A stretch of 64,000 bases of DNA from Neisseria bacilliformis (GTDB lineage: Bacteria > Pseudomonadota > Gammaproteobacteria > Burkholderiales > Neisseriaceae). Below the pieces are notes generated by a model. The model made no database searches and was not told the DNA's origin. It was given only the letters and a program-made list of their open reading frames with translations. The stretch spans positions 2,232,001 to 2,296,000 of the forward strand of contig NZ_CP059571.1 in NCBI RefSeq assembly GCF_014055025.1, written 5' to 3'. The position numbers and the translations under genes are program-made. Below, piece by piece: positions 36,860 through 46,144 of this stretch (position 1 is its first letter; each line of letters begins with the position of its first letter).

Positions 36860-39800
36860 CTATTTCTTTTTAAAACCCATGCGTTTTTCGGGTTTGCACA
36901 GGCGGATGGTTTTGCCGAGAGTATCGACTTGATATTTTTGGAAAGATTGAGCGGTTTTGACACCAATCCCCTCATAAACACCATTTTTTACCTTAGATTT
37001 AGAAAGGTCATGCTCTTTAATATTGATTGCCCCTGTTGCGCGATTAAATCCGCTGTAATAACCAAAAAATTTATCTTTCTTGGTAACAACTTCCACCAAG
37101 TCATTTGGATATAGGCTAAATTTGAACTCAAAACTATCGTCCATTTCGTCCCAATCTTCCTCATCCGCATAAGCCACAACCGCCCGATTCGGCAACTCTC
37201 CCTTCTCCACCTGCCAAGCATAAACAGGCACAAGATAGTTTTTGCCGTTTTTGCCAAACACATCCACCCGAACCATCGTTGCATTATCGGCAACGCCCTG
37301 CATTTTGCCGCTTTCGTCTTTGCGCACCAGCAGCCCCGATTTCTGCACGTTTTCCACACGAACTGCTTTCACCAACACCCCGCACTTGCCGTCTTTGCCT
37401 GTTTTGTAAAACGGTTCGGAAAACGCTTTGGCTGGGTCATCTTTAAATGCCGCCAACCGCGCCGCCAAAGCGTCATACAGCGCAGGCTCGCGGTTAGGGT
37501 AGCCGACAATCCGCTCAATATCTTTGGTTTTCAACTGCGTCAGCGGTAGTTTGACCACGCTGATTTTCTCGTCCAAGCGTTTGGCGGAACGGATGGTTTC
37601 CAAATGCCCCTGCCCCGTTACCTTACGATGCGGCGCACGCGACACAAACAGCGGCGTAACAAACTCATGCACCGCTTCGGGGCGGCTGTCCAGCTTTTCC
37701 GCCAGTTCGCTCACAGGGTCGTCTGAAAACACCCGCGTCATCACTTCTTGGCGGAAAAATTCCCACGGCTGCGGAAAACCGTGTATCACTTCGCCCGTTT
37801 CCCGATCGATGTGCTCCAACTCTTCCCGATAGCGGAAATGGCGCGTGATTTTCTGCTGCATTGATACACTGGAACACGCCACCACCACCGCGTCCAGCGC
37901 GTGATGGCGGTCATTTTCCTCACGCACTTTTTTCAAACCCCAAAAGCCGCGCAGCAGAGCGGTAATCTGCCCGTTGGAAGCAAACACGCGCTTTTTGCCC
38001 GCGCCTTCCAAGTGCATTTTTTCTTCAATAAACTGGCACAAGAAACGGGCAACATAGCGCGTATCGTTCAGATTCCGCTCCAAAAATCCCTGCTCGGTTT
38101 TTTCGTCCAATTTCTGCGTCAGCAGCCGCTGCTTCTTGGCATACGGAAAACGGCAGCCTGAAACGCGCTCGGCAAACGCCCGCCAAGCCCCGCTGTTGCC
38201 CTTGCCGTCCAAATACTCGTACGGTGTGCGGTTGCGTTTATCTTGGTTTTCTTTTCCCAACACCAGCACTTTATTGTTGAAACTGTCGTCCCAGGTGCGC
38301 GAAAACGGCAGCGCGTGGTCGATTTCCACATAGCCTTTTTCAGGCAGCCTGCGCAAATCAATTTCCTTTCCCGAATACAGACACTTGCCGTGCTGCTGTT
38401 CATACAGCCGCAGTTTCAAAATATCCTGCGCTTTCGGCTCGCCCGCAAAATTGGGGAACAGCTCTTTAAAATGCGCCGCTGCCCGTTCGCGCTCTTTGCG
38501 GTTTTCCTCCTGCCGTTTTTCAATTTCCTTGCGGTCGCTGAACGACTTGCCCACCTCGCGCCCCGTTTCAATGTGCACACGCAAGGGCGAGCCGTAGCGG
38601 CGCACGATTTCGTTCACGATTTTCCGCGCCTGCGTCAGCGTGCGGAACACCACGGGATTGCGGATGTCGTCTGCAACAAAAGGCGGCAGCAGACGGTGGT
38701 CTTCCTGCTCTTTTGCGCCGTAATGGTCGCCGTATGCCTCCTTGCAGGCTTCGTCATAGCGCATGCCCTGCTCCATCAGCGGCAGGATTTTTGCCAATGC
38801 TTTCAAAGATAAATGAACGAATTTGTCAAAATTCAAACCTGCGAGCAAGGCTTCCAACACATTTTCAGACAGCCTGAAAGCCGCCAGATTGGCGCGAATG
38901 TCCTCATCGGTTTTATACAGCGAAAATGCCGTGCCGATTGCGTCCAACAATTCGGGATTGCGGATGCGGTTTTCCCACTCGCCTTCCAAGCCCGCATCTT
39001 TCAAGGCTTTACGCACCGCGTGATAGGCTTTCATCTCCATCAGCGTGCCGCTTTCCGCTTTCAAACCGTCTTCGCCATGCCCGTAGCGCAAACCTTTGAA
39101 TACCGCGCTTTCGGGCAGTTCCAAAATCGTCCGCACCTGTTTGTAGGTCAGCTTGGCTTTTTGATACGGCTCGTCCAACAACAGCCTTCTCTCCGCCTCG
39201 CTTAATGCCCGCTCCTCGCCGTTATATTGAATACGCAGATTGTTCAGCTTGGTCAGCCACACAAAACGCTCCGCGCTGTATGTATTTTTCGCCGCCTTGT
39301 ATTCGGATGGTTCAAACGTGCAACGCCCCAGCATTTTCAACACCGCCTCACCCTGCAAGGCAGAACGCTGTTTCATCAGCAGCTCGTCAACCGCTGCCTC
39401 CATTTCAGACGACGTAAACGGATTGTCCAACGCCCGCTGCCGCTCAAACAACAAATGCAGCTCGCGCTGCAAATCTTTGCGATCAAACGTATGCGAATAA
39501 TCGCCGCCTTTATTGCGCAGCGAACCATTGTTTTCAGCGGCAAATTTTTTCACCGCCAACTCCGCCGCCGTGCGGTATTCGTCCGACCGGTTCTGCAAAG
39601 CCTCGCGGTTGCCGTTCACGCCTGCCAGCAGCCTGCCCAATTCTTTATCCTTGCTCTGCGTTTCGTTTTTGCGCTGCGACAAATAACCGCGATGCTTCAC
39701 CAAATGCAGCAGCACCGCCGCCCATTCTTTATTGCTTAACTTCCTGTCCAAACCCGCCACGCGCAACGCCCATGCGTCAATCGGCAAACCGCGCACCAAA

Positions 39801-40093
39801 CCGTTCTCATTGAAATCCGCCGACAACAACACGCCCTCGCGTTTCAACAAACGACGTAAGCGCAGCAGACGGTGCGCACGCCGCCGAATCAGCCGCCGCA
39901 CACTCCGCGCCTGCCGTCGCGCCAACGCCAGCGAATCCCCCGTTTTCGGCACTTCCGCCCGCTCAAACGTCCGCACCCCGCAGTCCAACAGCCCTGTCGG
40001 ATGCTCGTTCTCATCCGCCCAAACACAAGCCCAGCCGACCGAGGCGATGCCCAAATCCAAGCCCAAAATATAGCGTTGCGGTTTTTGCTGCAT
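36860..40093 (-). CDS. cas9: Cas9 endonuclease, type II-C
   Basis: 1077 residues, close to the 1082 of N. meningitidis Cas9. RuvC-I with Asp13 ([14 protein letters not shown]), an Arg-rich bridge helix ([26 protein letters not shown]), RuvC-II ([12 protein letters not shown]), HNH with catalytic His593 ([23 protein letters not shown]), RuvC-III ([13 protein letters not shown]) and a C-terminal PAM-interacting domain. All nuclease residues are present, so the enzyme should be active. Where the Nme1 enzyme has His1024/Thr1027/Asn1029 in its PAM-reading loop, this one has Asn1017/Thr1020/Ala1022, so the PAM may differ from N4GATT. AGGGGAAG gives a strong ribosome binding site. First gene of cas9-cas1-cas2. 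Confidence 0.98.
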   Translation of the reverse strand: MQQKPQRYILGLDLGIASVGWACVWADENEHPTGLLDCGVRTFERAEVPKTGDSLALARRQARSVRRLIRRRAHRLLRLRRLLKREGVLLSADFNENGLVRGLPIDAWALRVAGLDRKLSNKEWAAVLLHLVKHRGYLSQRKNETQSKDKELGRLLAGVNGNREALQNRSDEYRTAAELAVKKFAAENNGSLRNKGGDYSHTFDRKDLQRELHLLFERQRALDNPFTSSEMEAAVDELLMKQRSALQGEAVLKMLGRCTFEPSEYKAAKNTYSAERFVWLTKLNNLRIQYNGEERALSEAERRLLLDEPYQKAKLTYKQVRTILELPESAVFKGLRYGHGEDGLKAESGTLMEMKAYHAVRKALKDAGLEGEWENRIRNPELLDAIGTAFSLYKTDEDIRANLAAFRLSENVLEALLAGLNFDKFVHLSLKALAKILPLMEQGMRYDEACKEAYGDHYGAKEQEDHRLLPPFVADDIRNPVVFRTLTQARKIVNEIVRRYGSPLRVHIETGREVGKSFSDRKEIEKRQEENRKERERAAAHFKELFPNFAGEPKAQDILKLRLYEQQHGKCLYSGKEIDLRRLPEKGYVEIDHALPFSRTWDDSFNNKVLVLGKENQDKRNRTPYEYLDGKGNSGAWRAFAERVSGCRFPYAKKQRLLTQKLDEKTEQGFLERNLNDTRYVARFLCQFIEEKMHLEGAGKKRVFASNGQITALLRGFWGLKKVREENDRHHALDAVVVACSSVSMQQKITRHFRYREELEHIDRETGEVIHGFPQPWEFFRQEVMTRVFSDDPVSELAEKLDSRPEAVHEFVTPLFVSRAPHRKVTGQGHLETIRSAKRLDEKISVVKLPLTQLKTKDIERIVGYPNREPALYDALAARLAAFKDDPAKAFSEPFYKTGKDGKCGVLVKAVRVENVQKSGLLVRKDESGKMQGVADNATMVRVDVFGKNGKNYLVPVYAWQVEKGELPNRAVVAYADEEDWDEMDDSFEFKFSLYPNDLVEVVTKKDKFFGYYSGFNRATGAINIKEHDLSKSKVKNGVYEGIGVKTAQSFQKYQVDTLGKTIRLCKPEKRMGFKKK

Positions 40094-40164
40094 TTTCTTC
40101 CCCTTTATGAAAAATAAATTTTAAAACAATCTGAGAAACGAAATTTAACGCAATTACACGCTGC

Positions 40165-40193
40165 TTGACAAGCCGAAAACATACCGGTATATT
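40165..40193 (+). promoter_or_regulatory. tracrRNA promoter
   Basis: TTGACA (40165-40170), 17 bp, TATATT (40188-40193). Near-consensus sigma-70 promoter, with a start expected at about 40200. It points away from cas9. Confidence 0.85.
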
Positions 40194-40199
40194 GCACAC

Positions 40200-40338
40200 T
40201 GTTGTAGCCCAAGTGTGTAACACTACGAGATAAGAGCCGTTGCTACAATAAGGTCGTCTGAAAAGATGGACCGCGACGTAAAGTACATTTATGTATGAGC
40301 CCCTGTTTGGTGCAAACCAAGCAGGGGCATCGTCTTTT
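40200..40338 (+). ncRNA. tracrRNA of the type II-C CRISPR system
   Basis: The anti-repeat GTAACACTACGAGATAAGAG (40216-40235) is the exact complement of the repeat core, followed by a bulge and GCTACAAT, then AAGGTCGTCTGAAAAGATGG as in the meningococcal tracrRNA (nexus), a weak middle stem and a terminator hairpin (40299-40328, GCCCCTG...CAGGGGC) with a T-run. The RNA includes a DUS of the form AGGTCGTCTGAA. The 5' end starts with GTTGTAGC, identical to the first 8 bases of the CRISPR repeat and complementary to GCTACAAT downstream. Confidence 0.92.
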
Positions 40339-40469
40339 TGGCCTTACCTAAGCGGCCGCAATGGCATTTCCACACTGCCTTGCGGTTTTTCAGACGGCCT
40401 CTTGTTTCTTATCGGCCGGATGGCTGTTGTTCCGCAAACGTGTGCACGCCCTGCCTGAATATCTGCCCA

Positions 40470-40501
40470 AAGGCCGTCTGAAAACTTTTCAGACGGCCTT
40501 T
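40470..40501. terminator. DUS terminator behind the LysR gene
   Basis: Inverted AG-DUS pair directly at the stop of the minus-strand LysR gene, with T/A-runs on both sides. Confidence 0.65.
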
Positions 40502-40505
40502 ACGT

Positions 40506-41396
40506 TTATCCCCCTCTGCCGAACTCTTCGCGCACGACATCCAGCCACGCCCTCAGCGCGGGAGTGGGGTGTTGGTGTTTTTTCCAGGCTATGACCAGCG
40601 GCCAGCGGATTTCGGGGTCGGCGAGGGGGACGGCAGCGAAGGTGTCGGGGCGGATTTTGCGGGCGTAGTATTCGGGCAGCAGGGCGATGCCCATGTTGCG
40701 GGCGACCATTTGGGCGAGCAGCTCCCATTGGCCGGTGCGGCAGACGACGTTGGGCGTGAAGCCCTGTTCGCGGCAGGCCGTCTGAATGATGCGGTTGAGC
40801 GAGAAGCCCGCGCCGTAGAGGATGAACGGCTCGTGTTGCAGGCTTTTCAGGCTGAGTGTGGCGCGGCGGGCTTTTTCTTTGGGCATGAGTACGACCAGCG
40901 GGTAGTCGCACAGGGGGATGCTGTCGAAATCGTCGTGCGCGGGGGCGAGCAGCTGGCCGGCGTCGAGTTCGTTGTTGCGCAGCGATTGTTCGATGGCCAG
41001 CGAGCCTTCTTCAAAAAAACTCAATTCGATGGCGGGGTGGCGGCGGTGGAAGGCGAAGATGGCGTTGCTCAGCAGGTCGCTGCCGAGCAGGGCGATGCCC
41101 AAGCGCAGCGTGCCGCTTTTGATGTGGCGGTAGTCGTCGATGCGGGCGAGCAGCAGGTCGCGCTCGTGCAGCAGGCTGAGGGCGTGGCGGTACACTTCTT
41201 CGCCGATGGGGGTGGGGGAGACTTGGCGTTTTTTGCGCCCGTTTTCTTTGTGCAGCAGCGGCACGCCCAATTCGGCCTCCAATGCCTGTATGGTTTTGCT
41301 GACGGTGGGCTGGGTGAGGCTGAGGGCTTGGGCGGCGGCGGAAAAACTTTGCAGGCGCACGAGTTCGGCGAAGCAGTGCAGGCTTTTGAAGTCCAT
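40506..41396 (-). CDS. LysR-family regulator, probable CidR
   Basis: 296 residues from the ATG at 41396 (MDFKSLHCFAELVRLQSFSAAAQALSLTQPTVSKTIQALEAELGVPLLHKENGRKK), a classical LysR winged helix-turn-helix, then a periplasmic-binding-protein-like effector domain. It is divergent from cidA-cidB. In Staphylococcus and Bacillus the LysR regulator CidR activates cidABC in response to acetate and overflow metabolism. The divergent layout makes the same role likely here. Confidence 0.85.
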   Translation of the reverse strand: MDFKSLHCFAELVRLQSFSAAAQALSLTQPTVSKTIQALEAELGVPLLHKENGRKKRQVSPTPIGEEVYRHALSLLHERDLLLARIDDYRHIKSGTLRLGIALLGSDLLSNAIFAFHRRHPAIELSFFEEGSLAIEQSLRNNELDAGQLLAPAHDDFDSIPLCDYPLVVLMPKEKARRATLSLKSLQHEPFILYGAGFSLNRIIQTACREQGFTPNVVCRTGQWELLAQMVARNMGIALLPEYYARKIRPDTFAAVPLADPEIRWPLVIAWKKHQHPTPALRAWLDVVREEFGRGG

Positions 41397-41457
41397 ATTA
41401 TTCTTTCGGGGCATGGTTTTTGTCTGAATCATTCATATTGTGCCGATGCTGCCTGCC

Positions 41458-41463
41458 TATAAT
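41458..41463 (+). promoter_or_regulatory. Probable -10 box of cidAB
   Basis: TATAAT with no good -35 box, as expected for a LysR-activated promoter. The region 41418-41450 between it and the LysR gene would hold the operator. A start near 41470 rules out the ATG at 41420 as the cidA start. Confidence 0.45.
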
Positions 41464-41497
41464 CAAGCCTTTCATTGATTCGGATACGGGGTTGGCC

Positions 41498-41881
41498 GTG
41501 GAAGGTTTTTTGCGTAACGGTTTGCAGCTCGCGCTGATTGGCGCGGTGTGGGCGGTGTCGGATTTGGCGGTGCGGCTGCTGCACCTGCCAGTGTCTTCGG
41601 GGGTGCTGGGGCTGTTTGTGATGCTCGCGCTGCTGGGCGGCGGGGTGGTGAAGGTGGGCATGGTGGCGCGCGGGGCGAAGTGGGTGCTGGGCGAGTTGGT
41701 GTTTTTCTTTATCCCGATTATGGTGTCGGTGTTGCAATATAAGGATCTGCTGCTCTCGGAGGGTTGGCAGCTGGTGCTGACGATTGCGGTGGGCACGGCT
41801 TTGGTGATGGTGAGCACGGCGGTTACGCTGAATGTGTGCTACCGCTTCAAACGCCGTCTGTATAAAAAATACCACCACTGA
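41498..41881 (+). CDS. cidA: CidA/LrgA-family holin-like protein
   Basis: 127 residues from the GTG at 41498, with four membrane helices and the family core LPVSSGVLGLFVMLALLGGGVVK followed by FFFIPIMVSVLQY. The frame is open up to an ATG at 41420, but that leaves only 23 bp to the divergent LysR gene and lies upstream of the likely -10 box; GGGG at 41488 fits the GTG. A TTG at 41492 is also possible. CidA/LrgA proteins work with CidB/LrgB as holin/antiholin-like or pyruvate transport pairs. Followed by cidB after 13 bp. Confidence 0.85.
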   Translation: MEGFLRNGLQLALIGAVWAVSDLAVRLLHLPVSSGVLGLFVMLALLGGGVVKVGMVARGAKWVLGELVFFFIPIMVSVLQYKDLLLSEGWQLVLTIAVGTALVMVSTAVTLNVCYRFKRRLYKKYHH

Positions 41882-41894
41882 AAAGGGGAAGATT

Positions 41895-42599
41895 GTGGAC
41901 TATACCGCTTTGGCCTGTTTTGTTTGGACCTGTCTGGCTTATGCCGCCGCCAAGAAAATCTACCGCATCAAGCCGCTGATGATTCTTTCACCGGTGGTAA
42001 CGGTGTCGGTGGGCACGATTATTTTGATGGTGTGGTTGGGCATTTCCTACGACACCTACCACAAATACACGCAGGGCATTGTGTTTCTGCTCACGCCGGT
42101 TACCGTGGCCTTTGCCGTGCCGATTTACGAAAACCGCGCGGTGATTCTGCGCCAGCTGCCGATTTTGGCGGTGGCCATCGGCGTGGGGATGTTTGTCGGC
42201 GTAGCCAGCGCGTTTGTGATGGGCAGGATGTTCCATTTCAGCAGCGAAGTAACCAACAGCCTGATGGCGCGTTCGGTTTCCACCCCGTTTGCCGTGGTGC
42301 TGGCGGGCGAGATACACGGCTCGGCCTCGCTGGTGTCGCTGTTCACCATCATCACCGGCTTTGTCGGCATGATTTTCGGCGACCTGTTTCTCGCGCTCAC
42401 CCGCATCCGTTTCCATACCGCCCACGGCGTGGCGTTCGGCAACGCCGCCCACGGCTTCGGCACCTCGCGGGCAGGGCAGCGGCACGAAACCGAAGGCGTG
42501 ATGGCCAGCCTCACCATGATACTGGCCGGGCTGTTTATGGTGCTGCTCGGCCCCTCGATGGTACATCTGGTGGTGTGGCTGATGCACTGGTTCTTTTAA
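41895..42599 (+). CDS. cidB: CidB/LrgB-family membrane protein
   Basis: 234 residues from the GTG at 41895, with AAGGGGAAG upstream. Six to seven membrane helices. Family signatures VTVAFAVPIYENR, ARSVSTPFAV and GVAFGNAAHGFGTSRA. Partner of CidA; together they influence cell lysis and in some bacteria carry pyruvate. The operon ends in a DUS terminator. Confidence 0.9.
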   Translation: MDYTALACFVWTCLAYAAAKKIYRIKPLMILSPVVTVSVGTIILMVWLGISYDTYHKYTQGIVFLLTPVTVAFAVPIYENRAVILRQLPILAVAIGVGMFVGVASAFVMGRMFHFSSEVTNSLMARSVSTPFAVVLAGEIHGSASLVSLFTIITGFVGMIFGDLFLALTRIRFHTAHGVAFGNAAHGFGTSRAGQRHETEGVMASLTMILAGLFMVLLGPSMVHLVVWLMHWFF

Positions 42600-42620
42600 A
42601 CACAGCCCCATCCGGCAAAG

Positions 42621-42664
42621 AGGCCGTCTGAAAAAGCGCAAACCCCCTTTTCAGACGGCCTTTT
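42621..42664. terminator. DUS terminator behind cidB
   Basis: Inverted AG-DUS pair with CTTTT/TTTT tails, 21 bp past the cidB stop. Confidence 0.7.
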
Positions 42665-42714
42665 CGCGCCCGGACGGGCAAAGCGTATGTTTCCTACATC
42701 AAAACGGCGCAAAG

Positions 42715-42743
42715 TTGAAATGATTTTTCATATTTACTACAAA
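42715..42743 (+). promoter_or_regulatory. Promoter with Fur-like palindrome before the siderophore receptor
   Basis: TTGAAA (42715-42720), 17 bp, TACAAA (42738-42743). The spacer has AAATGA-TTTT-TCATATTT, a Fur-box-like palindrome, and a second palindrome AATGCAAGCATT follows at 42742-42753. A further TACAAT lies at 42760. Iron control by Fur would fit the gene; the site is a match by eye. Confidence 0.4.
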
Positions 42744-42800
42744 TGCAAGCATTCTTTGTTACAATGCGCGGCTTTTTTTCACGACAACACGGAAAACCTC

Positions 42801-45017
42801 ATGTCCAAACACGCATTCAAACTCACCGCCATCAGCCTGTCGCTGCTGGCCGCTTCCGCCGCTTTGGCCGACACGCCCGACGCCGATGAGGGCGGCGAGC
42901 TGCAAACCGTAACCGTAACCGCCAGCGCGGACGCGTCCAAAGGCGGCCTTGTGCCCGCGTTTCGCGGCGGGCAGGTGGCGCGGGGCAGCCGCGTCGGCAT
43001 TCTCGGCAACAAAAACAACCTCGAATCGCCGTTTTCCAACACCGCCTACACCAACCGCCTGATTCAGGACAAACACGCCCGCAGCGTGGGCGACGTGCTG
43101 CAAAACGACCCCACCGTGCGCATCGCGCGCGGCTTCGGCAATTTCCAAGAATCCTACTTTATTCGCGGTTTCGCCAGCGAATCCGACGACACCATGTACA
43201 ACGGCCTCTACGGCATTCTGCCGCGCCAGTACATCGCCACCGAGCTGTTCGAGCGCGTGGAAGTGCAAAAAGGCGCGTCGGCCTTCCTCAACGGCATGGC
43301 GCCGGGCGGCAACAACGCGGGCGGCACGGTTTCGGTGCTGCCCAAACGCGCGCCCAATGAAAGCCTGACCCGCGTTTCCGCCAACTACGGCGCGGGCGCG
43401 CGCGGCGGTTTGTCTGCCGACGTTGCCCGCCGTTTCGGCGCAAACGATGCCTTCGGCGTGCGTGTGAACGCGGCGCACCACAACGGCAAAACCACCGTTG
43501 ACCACGAAAAATCCAAACTTTCGCTGTTGAACGTCGGCCTCGACTGGCGCGGCGAAAACGCCCGTCTGTCGGCAGATTTGGGCTGGCAGGACAACAAGCT
43601 CAAAGCCACGCGCCCCAACGTTACCCTCTCCGGCCTTACCGAAGTGCCGTCCGCCCCGAAAGCCTCGACCAACTGGGCGCAGCCGTGGAGCTATTCCAAC
43701 GAGCGCGACTGGTTCGGCACGCTGCGCGGCGAATACGATTTCGGCGACAAGCTCACCGCCTACGCCGCCTACGGCTTCCGCCGCAGCAAAGAGGCCAACT
43801 CTCTGGCCAACCTCACGGTCAACAATATTAACGGCAACGGCACGTTCTACCGCTTCGACAATGCCCGCCGCGACAAAATCGACACCGGCGAAGTCGGCCT
43901 GCGCGGCAAATTCGCCACCGGCGCGGTGCAGCACGAATGGGCGGCGGCACTCAACCGCTTCCAGTCCTCGCGCAAAAACGCCTATGTGATGGACTTCGGC
44001 AACCAGTTCGCCACCAATCTGTACCAGCCGTCCTACTACCCGCAACCCGCATGGGGCACGCCCTTTGTCGGCAACGACATGGGCAGTCCGGCGGTTACAG
44101 GCCGTCTGAAACTCACCAGCTTCGCGCTGGGCGACACCGTGAGCCTGCTCGACAAACGCCTGCAATTCACCCTCGGCGCACGCTGGCAGCAGCTTCACAA
44201 TGAGGACTTCGCCTACAACACCGGCGCGAAAACCTCGGACTACAAAAAATCGCGCGTCAGCCCCGCCTTCGGCGCGGTGTACCGCATCACACCCAATGTG
44301 TCGGTGTACGGCAACTACATCGAAAGCCTCGCCAAAGGCGACACCGCCGCCGCATCCGCCACCATCAACGGCACCACCTACGCCGTGCGCAATGCCAACG
44401 AATCACTCAAACCCTATGTTTCCAAACAGAAAGAAATCGGCGTGAAGTTTGAAGGCGGCGGCTTCGGCGCGGGCTTGGCCCTGTTCGACACCGCCAAACC
44501 GCGTTCGCTCTACCAAACCACCGGCGACGGCCGCGCCGAACTCACTTCCGGCGGCAAAGACCGCCATCGCGGCGCGGAAATCAGCGTGTACGGCGAAGCG
44601 GCCAAAGGCGTGAAAGTCTTGGGCGGCGTAACTTTCCTTGATGCCAAACAGAAAACCACCGGCAACGCCGCCACCGAAGGCAAACGCACCATCGGCGTGC
44701 CCAAAGCCCAGGCCAACATCGGCATGGAATGGGAAGTGCCGCAGGTGCAGGGGCTGGCCTTTGACGGCCGCATGGTTTACACCGGCTCATCCTACGCCGA
44801 CGCCGCCAACACGTTAAGGGTGAAAGGCTGGACGCGCTTCGACCTCGGCGCGCGCTACCGCACCCAGATCGGCGGCCACGAAGCCACCTTCCGCGCCCGC
44901 CTCGACAACGTAACCAACAAAAAATACTGGGCATCGGTGGGCGGCTATCCCGGCAGCGGCTACCTGAACGCCGGCGCACCGCGCAGCTTCACCCTCTCGG
45001 CCAGCGTGGACTTCTAA
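42801..45017 (+). CDS. TonB-dependent siderophore receptor
   Basis: 738 residues from the ATG at 42801: signal peptide (about 1-23, ending ALA), TonB box-like segment LQTVTVTA, plug domain (about 50-190, including ARSVGDVLQNDPTVRIARGFGNFQESYFIRGF and RVEVQKGASAFLNGMAPGG), then a 22-strand barrel ending FTLSASVDF with terminal Phe. The FhuE/FoxA-type siderophore class (TIGR01783-like) fits. The fhuC-fhuD-fhuB genes follow after 353 bp, so a ferric hydroxamate or other xenosiderophore is the likely cargo; exact ligand unknown. Confidence 0.9.
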   Translation: MSKHAFKLTAISLSLLAASAALADTPDADEGGELQTVTVTASADASKGGLVPAFRGGQVARGSRVGILGNKNNLESPFSNTAYTNRLIQDKHARSVGDVLQNDPTVRIARGFGNFQESYFIRGFASESDDTMYNGLYGILPRQYIATELFERVEVQKGASAFLNGMAPGGNNAGGTVSVLPKRAPNESLTRVSANYGAGARGGLSADVARRFGANDAFGVRVNAAHHNGKTTVDHEKSKLSLLNVGLDWRGENARLSADLGWQDNKLKATRPNVTLSGLTEVPSAPKASTNWAQPWSYSNERDWFGTLRGEYDFGDKLTAYAAYGFRRSKEANSLANLTVNNINGNGTFYRFDNARRDKIDTGEVGLRGKFATGAVQHEWAAALNRFQSSRKNAYVMDFGNQFATNLYQPSYYPQPAWGTPFVGNDMGSPAVTGRLKLTSFALGDTVSLLDKRLQFTLGARWQQLHNEDFAYNTGAKTSDYKKSRVSPAFGAVYRITPNVSVYGNYIESLAKGDTAAASATINGTTYAVRNANESLKPYVSKQKEIGVKFEGGGFGAGLALFDTAKPRSLYQTTGDGRAELTSGGKDRHRGAEISVYGEAAKGVKVLGGVTFLDAKQKTTGNAATEGKRTIGVPKAQANIGMEWEVPQVQGLAFDGRMVYTGSSYADAANTLRVKGWTRFDLGARYRTQIGGHEATFRARLDNVTNKKYWASVGGYPGSGYLNAGAPRSFTLSASVDF

Positions 45018-45025
45018 GCGTGAAA

Positions 45026-45060
45026 GAGGCCGTCTGAAAAACTGTTTTTCAGACGGCCTC
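45026..45060. terminator. DUS terminator behind the receptor gene
   Basis: Inverted AG-DUS pair with a 5-base loop, 8 bp past the stop. Confidence 0.7.
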
Positions 45061-45114
45061 TTATCAGTCAGTCCGAAAGCAGCCTGAAAAATCAGGAAGA
45101 ACCTGCCCCGCGTA

Positions 45115-45144
45115 CCGTCATTCCCGCGCAAGCGGGAATCTTGT
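45115..45144. repeat. dRS3 element
   Basis: ATTCCCGCGCAAGCGGGAAT at 45120-45139, the classical 20-bp neisserial dRS3, preceded by CCGTC. The rest of 45061-45370 holds three DUS-like sites of the AGCAGCCTGAA dialect and no gene. Confidence 0.75.
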
Positions 45145-45370
45145 TTGCTGTTGGGAAACGGTTGGAAAAACAAACCGGCGGATAAGACCCGCCAAGATTT
45201 CCTCCTGCGCGGCACGGTTTGCAGCCTGAAACCATCCTGTTCGTTTTTTCAGACGGCCTATTATCCCGCTGCCAAGCCATCCGAAAGCAGCCTGAAAACC
45301 CGCAACCCTATTTCAGCTTTGCTGTTGCCCTGCGCAGACTGCCTTTTCCCCTTTGCGAAAGATCCGCCCC

Positions 45371-46135
45371 GTGTTCCAAATCGAAAACGCCACCTTCGCC
45401 GTGCCCGAGCGCACCCTGCTGCACGGCATCACCGTCTCCTTTGAAGCCAACAAGGTTTACGGATTAATCGGCCACAACGGCTCGGGCAAATCCACCCTGC
45501 TCAAACTGCTCACCCGCCAGCACCGCCCCGCATCCGGCCGCATCCTGTTCGACGGCAGGGACATCCAAAGCTACTCCGCCCGCAGCTACGCCCGCCAAAC
45601 CGCCTACCTGCCGCAATACCTGCCCTCGGCCACCGCCCTCAAAGCCGAAGAACTGGTGGCGATGGGACGCTACGCATGGAGCGGCCTGCTCGGGCGCGCC
45701 AGCGAAGCCGACCGCCAAGCCGTCGCCGAAGCCCTGCGCCTCACCCACACCGAAAACTTCACCGGCCAAATCGTCGACACCCTCTCCGGCGGCGAACGCT
45801 CGCGCATCTGGCTGGCGATGTGCCTGGCGCAGCAGAGCCGCTTCCTGCTGCTGGACGAGCCGCTGGCCGCGCTGGATATCGCCCACCAGATCGAAGTGAT
45901 GGCCTTGGTGAAAAACCTGTCGCAAACCCTCGGGCTGGGCGTGGTCATCGTCATCCACGACATCAACCTCGCCGCCCAATACTGCGACGAGCTGGTCGCC
46001 CTCAAACAGGGGAGGCTGCTGAAAACCGGCAGGCCGTCTGAAATCATGACCGCGCCGGTGCTCAAAGACATTTACAGCGTGGACATGAACATCATCGCCC
46101 ACCCCGAAAACGGCCGCCCCATCGCCCTGCCATAG
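45371..46135 (+). CDS. fhuC: Iron-siderophore ABC transporter ATPase (FhuC-like)
   Basis: 254 residues from the GTG at 45371. Walker A GHNGSGKST, Q-loop LPQYLP, signature LSGGERSR, Walker B LLLDEPLAALD and H-loop VIHDINLAAQYCD. FecE/FhuC class. A TTG 18 bp upstream is an alternative start but lacks a ribosome binding site. First gene of fhuCDB: 9 bp to the binding protein. Drives uptake of ferric siderophores from the periplasm. Confidence 0.9.
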   Translation: MFQIENATFAVPERTLLHGITVSFEANKVYGLIGHNGSGKSTLLKLLTRQHRPASGRILFDGRDIQSYSARSYARQTAYLPQYLPSATALKAEELVAMGRYAWSGLLGRASEADRQAVAEALRLTHTENFTGQIVDTLSGGERSRIWLAMCLAQQSRFLLLDEPLAALDIAHQIEVMALVKNLSQTLGLGVVIVIHDINLAAQYCDELVALKQGRLLKTGRPSEIMTAPVLKDIYSVDMNIIAHPENGRPIALP

Positions 46136-46144
46136 GATTTTCCC

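Noticed and set aside
41420-41497. ATG at 41420 as start of cidA
   Set aside because: Only 23 bp from the divergent LysR start and upstream of the TATAAT box; the GTG at 41498 fits the family length better.
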